From contig CAPRTS010000001.1 of NCBI GenBank assembly GCA_948695535.1, positions 1 through 64,000 on the forward strand: 64,000 nucleotides of DNA, read 5' to 3'. The DNA comes from an uncultured Eubacteriales bacterium. GTDB lineage: Bacteria > Bacillota > Clostridia > Christensenellales > UBA1242. The notes under the pieces are model-generated. The model was given only the letters and a program-made list of their open reading frames with translations. It was not told the DNA's origin and did not search any database. This document shows positions 49,917 through 58,102 of this stretch, piece by piece (within the stretch, counting starts at the first letter, position 1; each line of letters opens with the position of its first letter). The translations under genes were made by a program, and so were the position numbers.

Positions 49917-52900
49917 ATGAATAACGAACAGGAACAGTTAGACCAAAACATTAAAGAAAATTGGTTCTCGCGCATTGGGGTACAAAAGCCGTACACGGTT
50001 TTCGTGTGTATTGTCGCGATTATCATTTTAGGTATCTTCGCTTTTTCGTCGATGACCGTTGACCTGTTCCCGTCGATGAATATGCCGTACGCGATGGTAA
50101 TCGTGACGCCCGATGCGGCGTATTTAACCGACTATGTGAAAAATAATGCTACTAAAATCATGCTAGGCTTGGCGGTCAGTGATGCCAAGGCGGAACTTAC
50201 GGGGGAAGACGATGCCGAACAGATAGCCACTGATGAAACTAAGTTACGTAATATACTGAATGCCAATTATACACCCACCGAAGACCACAGTGCCGACGAA
50301 TTAAAAATGGCGGCCGTGCAACAAGCCGCGATGCAAGGCAACAAGGTCGCGGTCAAATACTTGGCTGTGGTTACCAGTGAAAATTGCCAACAACGTATGC
50401 TGTTGGCCTGTTTCCCGTCGACCGGCAAAATGGAAAAATTGACCAATGACTTGTTAACCGCTTTGTCCAGTGTCAACGGCATTAACAATACGCAAAGTGC
50501 TACCATGTTGCAAACGGGCATGGTGATGTTGGCTTTGGAATACGACAGTGACGCCACCGTTAACACCGCGGACTTGTTAATCGCGTTGGATAGGGTGGGG
50601 TTGAATAACGAATTTAATTACGACTTGCGTTTCAATAAAACTATTATGCAGATTGATCCATCGTTAATGCCGGTGATGAATGTAACCGTGTCTTACGCGG
50701 GTAAAGACGAAGCGTGGTTTAATAAACAAGTGGTGCAAAAAATTGAGACCACGGTGGGCGTAGGTTCCGTTTCGACCAATATTGCCACGGAAGGCAGTGT
50801 TAATCTTGACCAAGCTTGGGAAAGTACTGCGGATGGTTTAGTTAAAACTTACAGTCTATCAATTCAAAAGAACAGTAACGCGGTTACTACCGAAGTGGCA
50901 GCTAACGTAATTAAAACTTTGGAAAAGATTAAGCAGGATAACTTGGCTGCGGACGGTAAAGTCCAATTTAATTACAGCGTAACCAGCAGTCAAGCCGAAT
51001 ATATCAACGAAAGTATTGGTTCGGTGGGTGAAAACTTGATTATTGGTGGCTTGCTGGCGTTAGTCATTTTATTCTTGTTCTTACGTTCGGTGCGTATGAC
51101 TTTGGCGATTGGCATTTCAATTCCGTTGGCTTTGGTCGGTACGTTCGTAATTATGTACTTTATGGGCATTGGTTTGAATATTGTGTCCATGTCGGGGTTG
51201 GCTTTGGCGGTCGGTATGTTGGTGGATAACTCGGTAGTGGTTTTGGAAAACATTTACCGCTTACGCAAAAAAGGTCTGCCGATTAAAGACGCGTGTATCA
51301 AAGGAGCGTCGCAGATTATGATGGCGATGTTAGCGTCTTCGTTAACTACAATTTGCGTGTTTTTCCCGATGTTTTTCTTAGACGGCATGATTATGGAAGT
51401 CTTTACCGACTTGGTGTGGGTAGTTATCTTGTCCTTGCTTTGTTCGTTCGTGGTGGCGGTGATGTTCTTACCCGCGATTGTGGCGACTTTTAAAATTGAC
51501 GTTAAACAAACGAAAGCGGTTAATACTGACAAAAAACCATCATGGTGGCAACGCTTTACCGCGGGGGCGAACAAAGTTTTTGACCGGGTTTTACGTTTCT
51601 GTATTAACCAAAAGTGGTTGACCGTGGCACTGGCACTAGTGATCTTTATTGGTTCGGCGTGCTTGTTGTTGGTTAATGGTTTTATCATCATGCCGTCAAC
51701 TGACGCGGGTAATTTTACCGTAACCGCAACTTTGGATACAGCGGGGCACGCGGTTAGTGCCGAAGATAAAAAAACCGTTTTGGCGGAACCGATTTACCAA
51801 AAAATTGCCGAACTGCTCGGCAGTGACCTTGATAAATGCGTTGTGTCATACAATTCGGGCAGCGGAGCAATGTCAGTTTTGCTGGGCGGTGGTGAATCGA
51901 TTACCGTGGATGTCCAATTAAAAGACAATCGTAAAGTGGCTACTGACATGGCGGCCGATAAAGTGTATAAAGCGTTATTAACCTACCAAAAGGAATACAC
52001 GAACGAGGCAAAGCAACCTTTCTTTGCCGACATTGAAGTTGCTTCTTCTTCCATGACTCAAGGTCTAGTGGCCAGTGACGTTTCGGTAACAATGACGATC
52101 GACGCAGCCGATGCCGAGACCGCGGGACAAATTTTGGATCAATTTGGGACAGCGTTAACGGCCAAGTTTGATGATGCTTTGCGTGCGGATTTGAAAATTA
52201 AAAGTGTGATGGCAAATCAAACACTGGGACAAAAGATTATCAAATATAATGGTAAATATAAAACAGACTTTACCATTAAGGCGTATGCCGATGCGGACAC
52301 CAACAAAATTCAAAGTCGGTTGGACGCGTTGGTTAAAGAGTTAATGCATAGTGACGAGTTCAAAACCTATGATTTGGCGATTTTGGATACGGGTATGGCA
52401 CAACAAATGGCTGATACGTATACTTCAATGGGTATGGCGTTGTTGGTTGGTTTCTTATTGATTTATTTGGTCATGGTGGCAATTTTCCAATCGTTCTTGC
52501 TGCCGTTCATTATCTTGATTTGTGTGCCGTTGGGTTTCACGGGGGCGTTCTTAGGCTTGGCAATCTGTGGTATGCCATTATCAATGCCCGCGCTAATCGG
52601 TTTCTTGATTTTAATGGGCGTGGTTATTAACAACGGTATCTTGGCGGTCGATTACACTAACCAAGCGCGCCGTGATGGTTTAAGCGTTAAAGAAGCCTTA
52701 GTCGCCGCAATGCACACGCGGATGCGACCTATCTTTATGACGGCATTAACCACTATTTTGGCAATGGTGCCGATGGCGTTTGGTTGGTCAATTTTCAACA
52801 GTAGCAGCAGTGCTACCATGATGCAACCGTTAGCCGTAGTTTCAATTGGTGGTTTGTTGTTCGGTACGGTGACCACTTTGTTGGTGGTGCCGGCGTTTTA

Positions 52901-53144
52901 CGCGATTTTCTGTCGTGACAAAAAGGTTAAAACTAAACCAGCAACCGTAACGGGTGACTTGGTTCCCACTACCGCGACACCAGTTACCAACACGAACGGA
53001 ACCGTTACTACTGCTACCAATGCAGCGGTAAATGCAGAACCAGTTACCCCAGTAGTCAATACAACTAAAACGTTACCGGCTAAGGTAACGAAAAACACTA
53101 AAAGTAAAAAAACAGTTGCAACCAAAACTACTGTGGCTGAATAA
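49917..53144 (+). CDS. RND-family efflux transporter (AcrB/SwrC type)
   Basis: This 1075-residue protein has two repeated halves, each with one helix, a large outside loop and a bundle of about five more helices. The first half shows VDLFPSMNMPYAMVIV and the helix with SMSGLALAVGMLVDNSVVVLE, which contains the proton-relay Asp; the second half shows MPALIGFLILMGVVINNGIL. The C-terminus is a Thr/Pro-rich tail ending in Lys repeats. It probably uses the proton gradient to export lipid or small molecules. No periplasmic adaptor gene is nearby, as usual in Gram-positive species. Confidence 0.94.
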   Translation: MNNEQEQLDQNIKENWFSRIGVQKPYTVFVCIVAIIILGIFAFSSMTVDLFPSMNMPYAMVIVTPDAAYLTDYVKNNATKIMLGLAVSDAKAELTGEDDAEQIATDETKLRNILNANYTPTEDHSADELKMAAVQQAAMQGNKVAVKYLAVVTSENCQQRMLLACFPSTGKMEKLTNDLLTALSSVNGINNTQSATMLQTGMVMLALEYDSDATVNTADLLIALDRVGLNNEFNYDLRFNKTIMQIDPSLMPVMNVTVSYAGKDEAWFNKQVVQKIETTVGVGSVSTNIATEGSVNLDQAWESTADGLVKTYSLSIQKNSNAVTTEVAANVIKTLEKIKQDNLAADGKVQFNYSVTSSQAEYINESIGSVGENLIIGGLLALVILFLFLRSVRMTLAIGISIPLALVGTFVIMYFMGIGLNIVSMSGLALAVGMLVDNSVVVLENIYRLRKKGLPIKDACIKGASQIMMAMLASSLTTICVFFPMFFLDGMIMEVFTDLVWVVILSLLCSFVVAVMFLPAIVATFKIDVKQTKAVNTDKKPSWWQRFTAGANKVFDRVLRFCINQKWLTVALALVIFIGSACLLLVNGFIIMPSTDAGNFTVTATLDTAGHAVSAEDKKTVLAEPIYQKIAELLGSDLDKCVVSYNSGSGAMSVLLGGGESITVDVQLKDNRKVATDMAADKVYKALLTYQKEYTNEAKQPFFADIEVASSSMTQGLVASDVSVTMTIDAADAETAGQILDQFGTALTAKFDDALRADLKIKSVMANQTLGQKIIKYNGKYKTDFTIKAYADADTNKIQSRLDALVKELMHSDEFKTYDLAILDTGMAQQMADTYTSMGMALLVGFLLIYLVMVAIFQSFLLPFIILICVPLGFTGAFLGLAICGMPLSMPALIGFLILMGVVINNGILAVDYTNQARRDGLSVKEALVAAMHTRMRPIFMTALTTILAMVPMAFGWSIFNSSSSATMMQPLAVVSIGGLLFGTVTTLLVVPAFYAIFCRDKKVKTKPATVTGDLVPTTATPVTNTNGTVTTATNAAVNAEPVTPVVNTTKTLPAKVTKNTKSKKTVATKTTVAE

Positions 53145-53187
53145 TTTAAGTTGCCAAAGTTCCCGTTTTAGTTTAAGGTTATAGCGT

Positions 53188-53676
53188 ATGGAATGGTTAT
53201 GGCTGTTGGTTTCCTTATTGGGACTGGGTGCATTGTGGCTAATCATTATGGGACTGGAAAAGTTAGTGACGCATATCAAGGCTAGTGACGATGCCCGGCG
53301 GGCGGCTGCGGATAAATTGGAAAAACGTATTGCTAACGAAGAAGAAAATTTTGCTATGAAGCAAGCCGCTAAGGAATACTTATTAGCCTCACGACCGGTA
53401 ACTGCTGGTAGTAAAGTTCCCACGGAATTTGCCGTGGCTATGGACACTTTAAGTTCAGACGAATTATTGGATACCTTAGTGCAAAAGGCGTTTGGCAACC
53501 CGCAAGACACCCAAAACATTACGGCTACGCAATCGGCTTTTGCCCAACAACCCGCGAAAATGGCGGTAGCCAAAGGTAAAGGTGTCTTACCCGTTAAGGC
53601 TAAGCGTGCGGACGATAAAACGGGCTTGACCAAGGCCGAACAAAAAATGTTGAAAAAAATCAAGCAGGGGTCTTGA
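53188..53676 (+). CDS. Single-pass membrane protein with charged tail, unknown
   Basis: This 162-residue protein has an N-terminal membrane helix (MEWLWLLVSLLGLGALWLII) and a long soluble tail that is helical and charged (ASDDARRAAADKLEKRIANE), then Gln/Lys rich with KAEQKMLKKIKQ at the end. It follows the RND gene closely and may be an accessory. A minus-strand open frame covers the same stretch but reads as an improbable Ser/Cys/Ala string. Confidence 0.55.
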   Translation: MEWLWLLVSLLGLGALWLIIMGLEKLVTHIKASDDARRAAADKLEKRIANEEENFAMKQAAKEYLLASRPVTAGSKVPTEFAVAMDTLSSDELLDTLVQKAFGNPQDTQNITATQSAFAQQPAKMAVAKGKGVLPVKAKRADDKTGLTKAEQKMLKKIKQGS

Positions 53677-53684
53677 TTTTTTTT
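53653..53684 (+). terminator. Rho-independent terminator
   Basis: A 9-bp stem AAAATCAAG / CTTGATTTT with loop CAGGGGT is followed by further T residues. It overlaps the last codons of the gene at 53188-53676. Confidence 0.85.
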
Positions 53685-53715
53685 ATGGGTTGTGCTAACA
53701 TAATACTCGAAAAAA

Positions 53716-53736
53716 GCGACACACTAAGAGTGTTGC
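53716..53736 (+). promoter_or_regulatory. Small hairpin in the leader of the DUF6273-like gene
   Basis: GCGACAC and GTGTTGC pair (7 bp, one G-U pair) around ACTAAGA, between a CATAAT box and the GAGGGGAG ribosome site. It may stabilise the leader or be a protein site. Confidence 0.4.
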
Positions 53737-53755
53737 GAGGGGAGTATATAAGAAA

Positions 53756-54874
53756 ATGAAAAAAAGAAATTTATTTTTGACTTTAACCTTCATCGCGCTG
53801 GCGGTCTTGGTGGGGTTAGGCAGTATGTGTGCCACCTTTGCCCAAGCCCAAGGGGTCGCGTTGCAAGTGGCCGCGGCCAGTGAGTCAACTAAGTTATTTA
53901 ATGATCAAGGTAACTACGCGGTCGAACGTAACACCTTGAACAACAGTAAAGGTAAAGTTTTCAATTTCTTTGGTTATGACTGGTACTTGGTAAACATCAA
54001 CAACGAAGCCGAAGTGGCTACCTTCTGGATGGTCAATCCTTACGGCAGTGATCAATCTTACCGCTACGTGTTTAATAAACCGACGCAATCGGCAACCACG
54101 GATACAGATTTATTTTGGGAAGGTAAAACTTTGTGGGGTAATGGTTATACCGACACTATTTGGAACAATGATGTCCATTTAGGTAACAGCAACTTGAAAA
54201 ATGAAATGCACCAAATTGCTGCGCAAATCATTGATAACAACAGTTACAAAAATTATAAAAACAAAGTGGTCGCCGGTTATGTGGCTGGATCCAATATGGA
54301 AAACCAAGAACAAAACGCTAAAATGTCAATTAGCCATGTTTATCACGCTGAACAGGGTACAACCACTCTTTACGAAGTCACCAGTCCGGCACAAACGATG
54401 GTTGCGGACTATACCTTAGGTGCCGATGATCGTTTGTGGTTGCCTTCGACCGAAGAAGTGCGTGACAGTGGTTATTGGAAGTTAAACAACACGCAACGTA
54501 ATTACCAGATTCGTACCGTGGACAACGTGTGTTGGTTGCGTACTCCGGTTGATAATGACAGTTCAATGGCGCAGTTGATTGGCTGTGCCCCGACCATCAC
54601 CGACGCGGGAGTTACCGCCACGCAAGCCCAATCGTTCTTTAAGACTAATGTTGACCAAGCACACGGTGTTCGCCCGGCCATCCACCTGAGTTTGAAGGAC
54701 TACGGTGACGGCAACGGCAGCAAGGGCGGTTGGTTTACCGATGACATGATGAAAGTGTTCTTTATCATAATCTGTGTACTGGGAATAATTGGGGTAATCT
54801 TGGTGATTATCGCGGTCGTGGCCAAAGCCCGTCGCGACAAAGCCGAAGGTCAAGCCGGTAACCAGGCGAATTAA
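53756..54874 (+). CDS. Secreted, membrane-anchored protein with a DUF6273-like domain
   Basis: This 372-residue protein has a signal peptide (MKKRNLFLTLTFIALAVLVG, then a stretch ending AQAQ), a central domain with WFDDR-like pattern rich in Trp, Asn, Thr (FFGYDWYLVNINNE, WLPSTEEVRDSGYWKLNN, CWLRTPVDNDSSMAQ, GVRPAIHLSL), and a C-terminal helix (VFFIIICVLGIIGVILVII) with a basic tail. The WLPS, WLRTP and GVRPAIHL blocks match DUF6273 proteins of unknown function found in Clostridia. GAGGGGAG precedes the ATG. It may be an adhesin or sensor. Confidence 0.8.
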   Translation: MKKRNLFLTLTFIALAVLVGLGSMCATFAQAQGVALQVAAASESTKLFNDQGNYAVERNTLNNSKGKVFNFFGYDWYLVNINNEAEVATFWMVNPYGSDQSYRYVFNKPTQSATTDTDLFWEGKTLWGNGYTDTIWNNDVHLGNSNLKNEMHQIAAQIIDNNSYKNYKNKVVAGYVAGSNMENQEQNAKMSISHVYHAEQGTTTLYEVTSPAQTMVADYTLGADDRLWLPSTEEVRDSGYWKLNNTQRNYQIRTVDNVCWLRTPVDNDSSMAQLIGCAPTITDAGVTATQAQSFFKTNVDQAHGVRPAIHLSLKDYGDGNGSKGGWFTDDMMKVFFIIICVLGIIGVILVIIAVVAKARRDKAEGQAGNQAN

Positions 54875-54876
54875 GG

Positions 54877-54905
54877 TTGGCGACGACCAAAAATAATGGT
54901 ACACT
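54877..54905 (+). promoter_or_regulatory. Promoter of the ABC-F gene
   Basis: TTGGCG (54877-54882), 17 bases, TACACT (54900-54905) with a TGG extension; 8 bases lead to the ATG at 54914. Confidence 0.65.
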
Positions 54906-54913
54906 AAGCCATT

Positions 54914-56461
54914 ATGATGCAAGTTGTTAACGTTTCCTTACAATTTGGTAAAAGAGTTTTATTTAAAGACGTGAACTTGAAGTTCCTGCCCAACGAATGC
55001 TACGGCATTATTGGCGCCAATGGAGCGGGCAAGTCCACGTTTTTGAAAATATTGGCGGGGGAAATTACCCCGAACAAAGGCGAAGTTATTGTCGGCAAAA
55101 ACGAACGCATATCCACTTTGGCACAAAACCAAAACGCATTTGACGAGTTAACCGCGATTAACACAGTGATCGGTGGCCACCAACGCTTGGCCGAAATTAT
55201 TGCCTTGAAAGAAAAATATTACGCGTTGCCGGAATTAACCGAACAACAAGGTAACGAGTTAGGCGACTTGGAGGCTGAATTTGCGGAACTGGACGGTTGG
55301 GACGCCGACAGTAACGCCCGTATTATGTTGGCGGGGTTGGGGGTCGATGAAGAGTATCACGACCAACCAATGCGGGATTTAGACGCCAAAATTAAGGTTA
55401 AAGTGTTGTTGGCGCGCGCGCTATTCGGTAACCCCGACATTTTGATTTTGGACGAACCGACCAACAATTTGGACTTGGCCGGCACCCGTTGGTTGGAAGA
55501 GTTCTTAATGGAGTTCAAAAATATTACCATCATTGTATCGCACAACCGTCACTTTTTGAACCAAGTGTGTACGCATATTTGCGATGTTGACTATAACCAA
55601 ATTAACATGTTTGTCGGTAATTACGATTTTTGGTACGAAACCAGTCAGTTATTGCTGAAACAGCAAAAGGAAGCCAATAAAAAAGCGGAAGCCCGGGCTC
55701 AAGAGTTAAAAGACTTTATTGCTCGCTTTTCGGCCAACGCCAGCAAATCACGCCAAGCCACCAGCCGTAAAAAAGAATTGGAAAAACTGACGATCGCGGA
55801 TTTGAAACCCTCGTCGCGCAAGTACCCTTATATCAATTTTGAAGTGGCGCGCGAACCGGGTAACGAAATTTTAGCGGTCGAAAATTTGACGGTGAAAGGT
55901 TATTTTGAAAACGTGTCGTTTCGCGTAAACAAGGGCGAAAAAATTGCGTTTTTGACGGATAAAAGTGTGCGCATTGACAAGTTGTTTAACGTGATTATGG
56001 GCAAAGAAAAAGCGGACAGTGGCCGCGTGCAAATGGGTAAAACCATTACACCGTCCTATCTGCCCGCCGATTATCGTGCGTACTTTGAAGGGGTTGATTT
56101 GAATTTGTTGGACTGGCTGAAACAGTATTCTGCCGATACAAACGAAACCTTTATCCGCAGTTGGTTAGGGCGCATGTTATTTTCGGGGGAAGAAGCCTTA
56201 AAAAAAGCCAGTGTCTTGTCGGGGGGCGAACGCGTGCGGTGCATGTTCGCCAAAACCATGTTAGAACAAGGTAACTTATTGATTTTGAATGAGCCAACCA
56301 ATCATTTGGATTTGGAGAGCATTACCGCCTTGAATCAAGGCATGATTAAAAGTAAGGCGGTAATGTTATTTTATACCAGTGACGAAGAAATTATTAACAC
56401 CGTGGCGACGCGGATTATTGACTTGCGGGAACACAGTATGACCGACAAGTTTGTGTTGTAA
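54914..56461 (+). CDS. ABC-F family protein, YbiT-like, with one degenerate ATP site
   Basis: This 515-residue soluble protein has two ABC domains and the ABC-F linker (FIARFSANASKSRQATSRKK), so it likely acts on ribosomes. Site 1 is intact: Walker A GANGAGKST (34-42), Walker B ILILDEPTNNLD, and the second-domain signature LSGGERVR (435). Site 2 is lost: in the second domain the Walker A position reads LTDKSVRIDKL (from about 347) and the switch His is FYTSDEE (about 486), and the first-domain signature is LDAKIKVKV (about 155) instead of LSGGQ. Thus only one of the two composite sites can bind ATP in the usual way. Confidence 0.9.
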   Translation: MMQVVNVSLQFGKRVLFKDVNLKFLPNECYGIIGANGAGKSTFLKILAGEITPNKGEVIVGKNERISTLAQNQNAFDELTAINTVIGGHQRLAEIIALKEKYYALPELTEQQGNELGDLEAEFAELDGWDADSNARIMLAGLGVDEEYHDQPMRDLDAKIKVKVLLARALFGNPDILILDEPTNNLDLAGTRWLEEFLMEFKNITIIVSHNRHFLNQVCTHICDVDYNQINMFVGNYDFWYETSQLLLKQQKEANKKAEARAQELKDFIARFSANASKSRQATSRKKELEKLTIADLKPSSRKYPYINFEVAREPGNEILAVENLTVKGYFENVSFRVNKGEKIAFLTDKSVRIDKLFNVIMGKEKADSGRVQMGKTITPSYLPADYRAYFEGVDLNLLDWLKQYSADTNETFIRSWLGRMLFSGEEALKKASVLSGGERVRCMFAKTMLEQGNLLILNEPTNHLDLESITALNQGMIKSKAVMLFYTSDEEIINTVATRIIDLREHSMTDKFVL

Positions 56462-57103
56462 TTACCACCAACGGGCGTGCCGAGCGTTGGGAACGCGTGG
56501 CATCGGTGTCGGTTCATCGTCTGCGGGACGCAGCAAGTTGCGATGATGCTGACGTGGTGTCGGTGCGTTTGACTCAACGGCGGTGGGGACGACTGGTTCG
56601 GCCATAACGGGCGGATTAACTGTTGCCGTCGTGGCAGTAGGTTGCGTGTCGGCGTCGTCAGTCACACAATCGGGGCAATCCGCAGTGCGCTGGTTAACGG
56701 TGCTGGTAGTTGTCGTCGGGGTGGTGTTATTACTGGTAAAGTGCGGCGCCAAAGTGGCACGGTTAACAATGCGGGTACCCGGATAGTCGTAATACGTAGC
56801 GGTGGGTATTTCGTCAATGTCGGTTATTTCGTTATCGGTACTTAGTTCCGTTATTTGTTGGTTTAAGGCTTGGTTTTGGGTGGTTAAATCACCCAATTGC
56901 CCTTTTAATTGTTGGTTATGTGCCACAGTGGACCCCAGTACACTGCCAGTTACAACGACGGCCATGGCCATGGTAGCGATTATGACACCGTTAACCAGGT
57001 TACGGTTGCGTTGTTTTTCCCGCAGGTTAGCAATGGTTTTGCCGGGGTTTTCCACCACTGTGGAATGATGACGTGGGTGTTCTTGTGTGGTAAAGTTTTG
57101 CAT
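56462..57103 (-). CDS. Single-pass membrane protein with a coil and low-complexity tail
   Basis: This is a 213-residue protein with a cytoplasmic start, one membrane helix (about residues 37-58), a short coiled coil outside (QQLKGQLGDLTTQNQALNQQ), then a Thr/Pro/Asn-rich part with one CPDC pair and a basic end. AGGAGG lies upstream. No family was recognised; the plan resembles FtsL- or division-type proteins, but no motif supports that. It stops exactly where the ABC-F gene stops on the other strand. Confidence 0.55.
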   Translation of the reverse strand: MQNFTTQEHPRHHSTVVENPGKTIANLREKQRNRNLVNGVIIATMAMAVVVTGSVLGSTVAHNQQLKGQLGDLTTQNQALNQQITELSTDNEITDIDEIPTATYYDYPGTRIVNRATLAPHFTSNNTTPTTTTSTVNQRTADCPDCVTDDADTQPTATTATVNPPVMAEPVVPTAVESNAPTPRQHHRNLLRPADDEPTPMPRVPNARHARWW

Positions 57104-57158
57104 TTTTGCCTCCTAACTGACGTATTATGCGTGGGTTAGTGGCAAACTATACAATTAC

Positions 57159-57410
57159 TTATTTAACATGACAAGATTGACAGCAGCACGGTCTTTCTGG
57201 CTTGTCGTTGTCGTCAGGACGTTCGTCTTTCGACATACGGCAAACGCATTCAAAACGCTGTTCGCAGCGTGGTTCTGGTTTGTGTTCTTCGCATTTGGGC
57301 TCGCACTTTGGTTCGCATTTTGGTTCACACTTGCGTTCACATTTCGGTTCGCAATGGAAACAGTTCAAGAAAGCACAGAACACATCGCCAATGGTTGGAC
57401 ATTTGCACAT
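57159..57410 (-). CDS. Cys-rich protein with repeats of the KCEP type
   Basis: This 83-residue protein has 18 or so cysteines. The core repeats the unit KCEP several times with Cys every fourth residue (residues 20-41), then a EHKPEPRCEQ linker and CVC and CCCQSC groups. GGGAGGT precedes the ATG. It could be a spore coat or metal-binding protein (inference from composition). Its start overlaps the end of the amidase gene by 46 bases on the same strand, and both probably share a transcript. Confidence 0.65.
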   Translation of the reverse strand: MCKCPTIGDVFCAFLNCFHCEPKCERKCEPKCEPKCEPKCEEHKPEPRCEQRFECVCRMSKDERPDDNDKPERPCCCQSCHVK

Positions 57411-58081
57411 CTTTCGTTACCTCCCTGCTTCATCATACGCACGACCGCGGTAGAAATGTTAAAAGCCAAAACTTGTTGGTAAGCGGCAGTCTGCAACAAC
57501 TGTCGTTCGCGCGGATTGGTTAGAAAACCGCACTCGATTAACACCGCGGGACAAGGCGAATGCTCTACTAAGTTAAAATCGGTTGGCTTAACGGTTTTGT
57601 ACATAGGTAACGCACTGTGGTTAAATTGGTCTTGAATGGCGGTAGCGTATTCGCGACTGCCGGCCGTCTCGTTGGCGTAAAAACATTGTAAACCACTGAC
57701 TGACGTTAGCGGGTAGGTGTTTTGGTGAATGGCAATTACTAAATCGGGATTAAGTTCGCGAATCTTGGCGCGTCGTTTATTCATGTCGTCTACTTTTTTG
57801 TTACTGGCATAAGGCGAATTCAAACTTTCGGCGTCGACCCGGGTTAAGGACACGCGGCAACCTTGTGCGGTTAATTCTTGCGCCAGTACCTGCACGATTT
57901 GCAAATTGATTTGGGCTTCGCTGACCCCCGCGACACAAGCACCGTTATCACGACCACCGTGACCTGCATCTAAGACTACGTGAAATTGGGGCGAGGTTGT
58001 TACGGTTGGTGCAAGGTTAAAGTCAAAAAAAGCGGCGCAACCGACCACCAACAAACATAAACTGATTGCAAAATATCGCAT
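57365..58081 (-). CDS. cwlD: N-acetylmuramoyl-L-alanine amidase, CwlD-like
   Basis: This 238-residue enzyme is a zinc-dependent Amidase_3. Motifs: VVLDAGHGGRDNG (His), GVSEAQINLQIV (Glu), LVIAIHQNTYP (His) and VLIECGFLTNPRER (Glu). In Bacillus the same enzyme makes muramic lactam in the spore cortex. The N-terminus (MRYFAISLCLLVVGC) looks like a signal anchor and the VVGC could be a lipobox. The ATG at 58081 is chosen, with TATACA about 5 bases upstream; a longer reading starts at 58132. The end overlaps the Cys-rich gene. Confidence 0.88.
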   Translation of the reverse strand: MRYFAISLCLLVVGCAAFFDFNLAPTVTTSPQFHVVLDAGHGGRDNGACVAGVSEAQINLQIVQVLAQELTAQGCRVSLTRVDAESLNSPYASNKKVDDMNKRRAKIRELNPDLVIAIHQNTYPLTSVSGLQCFYANETAGSREYATAIQDQFNHSALPMYKTVKPTDFNLVEHSPCPAVLIECGFLTNPRERQLLQTAAYQQVLAFNISTAVVRMMKQGGNERCANVQPLAMCSVLS

Positions 58082-58094
58082 TGCTATGTATATT
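58066..58094 (+). promoter_or_regulatory. Promoter of the ABC pair, overlapping the divergent amidase start
   Basis: TTGCAA (58066-58071), 17 bases, TATATT (58089-58094); 8 bases lead to the ATG at 58103. The -35 part lies inside the first codons of the amidase on the other strand. Confidence 0.7.
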
Positions 58095-58102
58095 AAAAAT
58101 AA

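Noticed and set aside
53073..53663. 196-residue minus-strand open frame
   Set aside because: It is a Ser/Cys/Ala-rich shadow of the plus-strand gene at 53188-53676 and runs through the terminator and the end of the RND gene.
57200..57360. KCEP repeat as a CRISPR-like array
   Set aside because: The unit is 12 bases, codes in frame for protein, and has no spacers.
57168..57523. Three plus-strand frames opposite the KCEP-repeat gene
   Set aside because: They are produced by the same repeat read backward and have no start signals.
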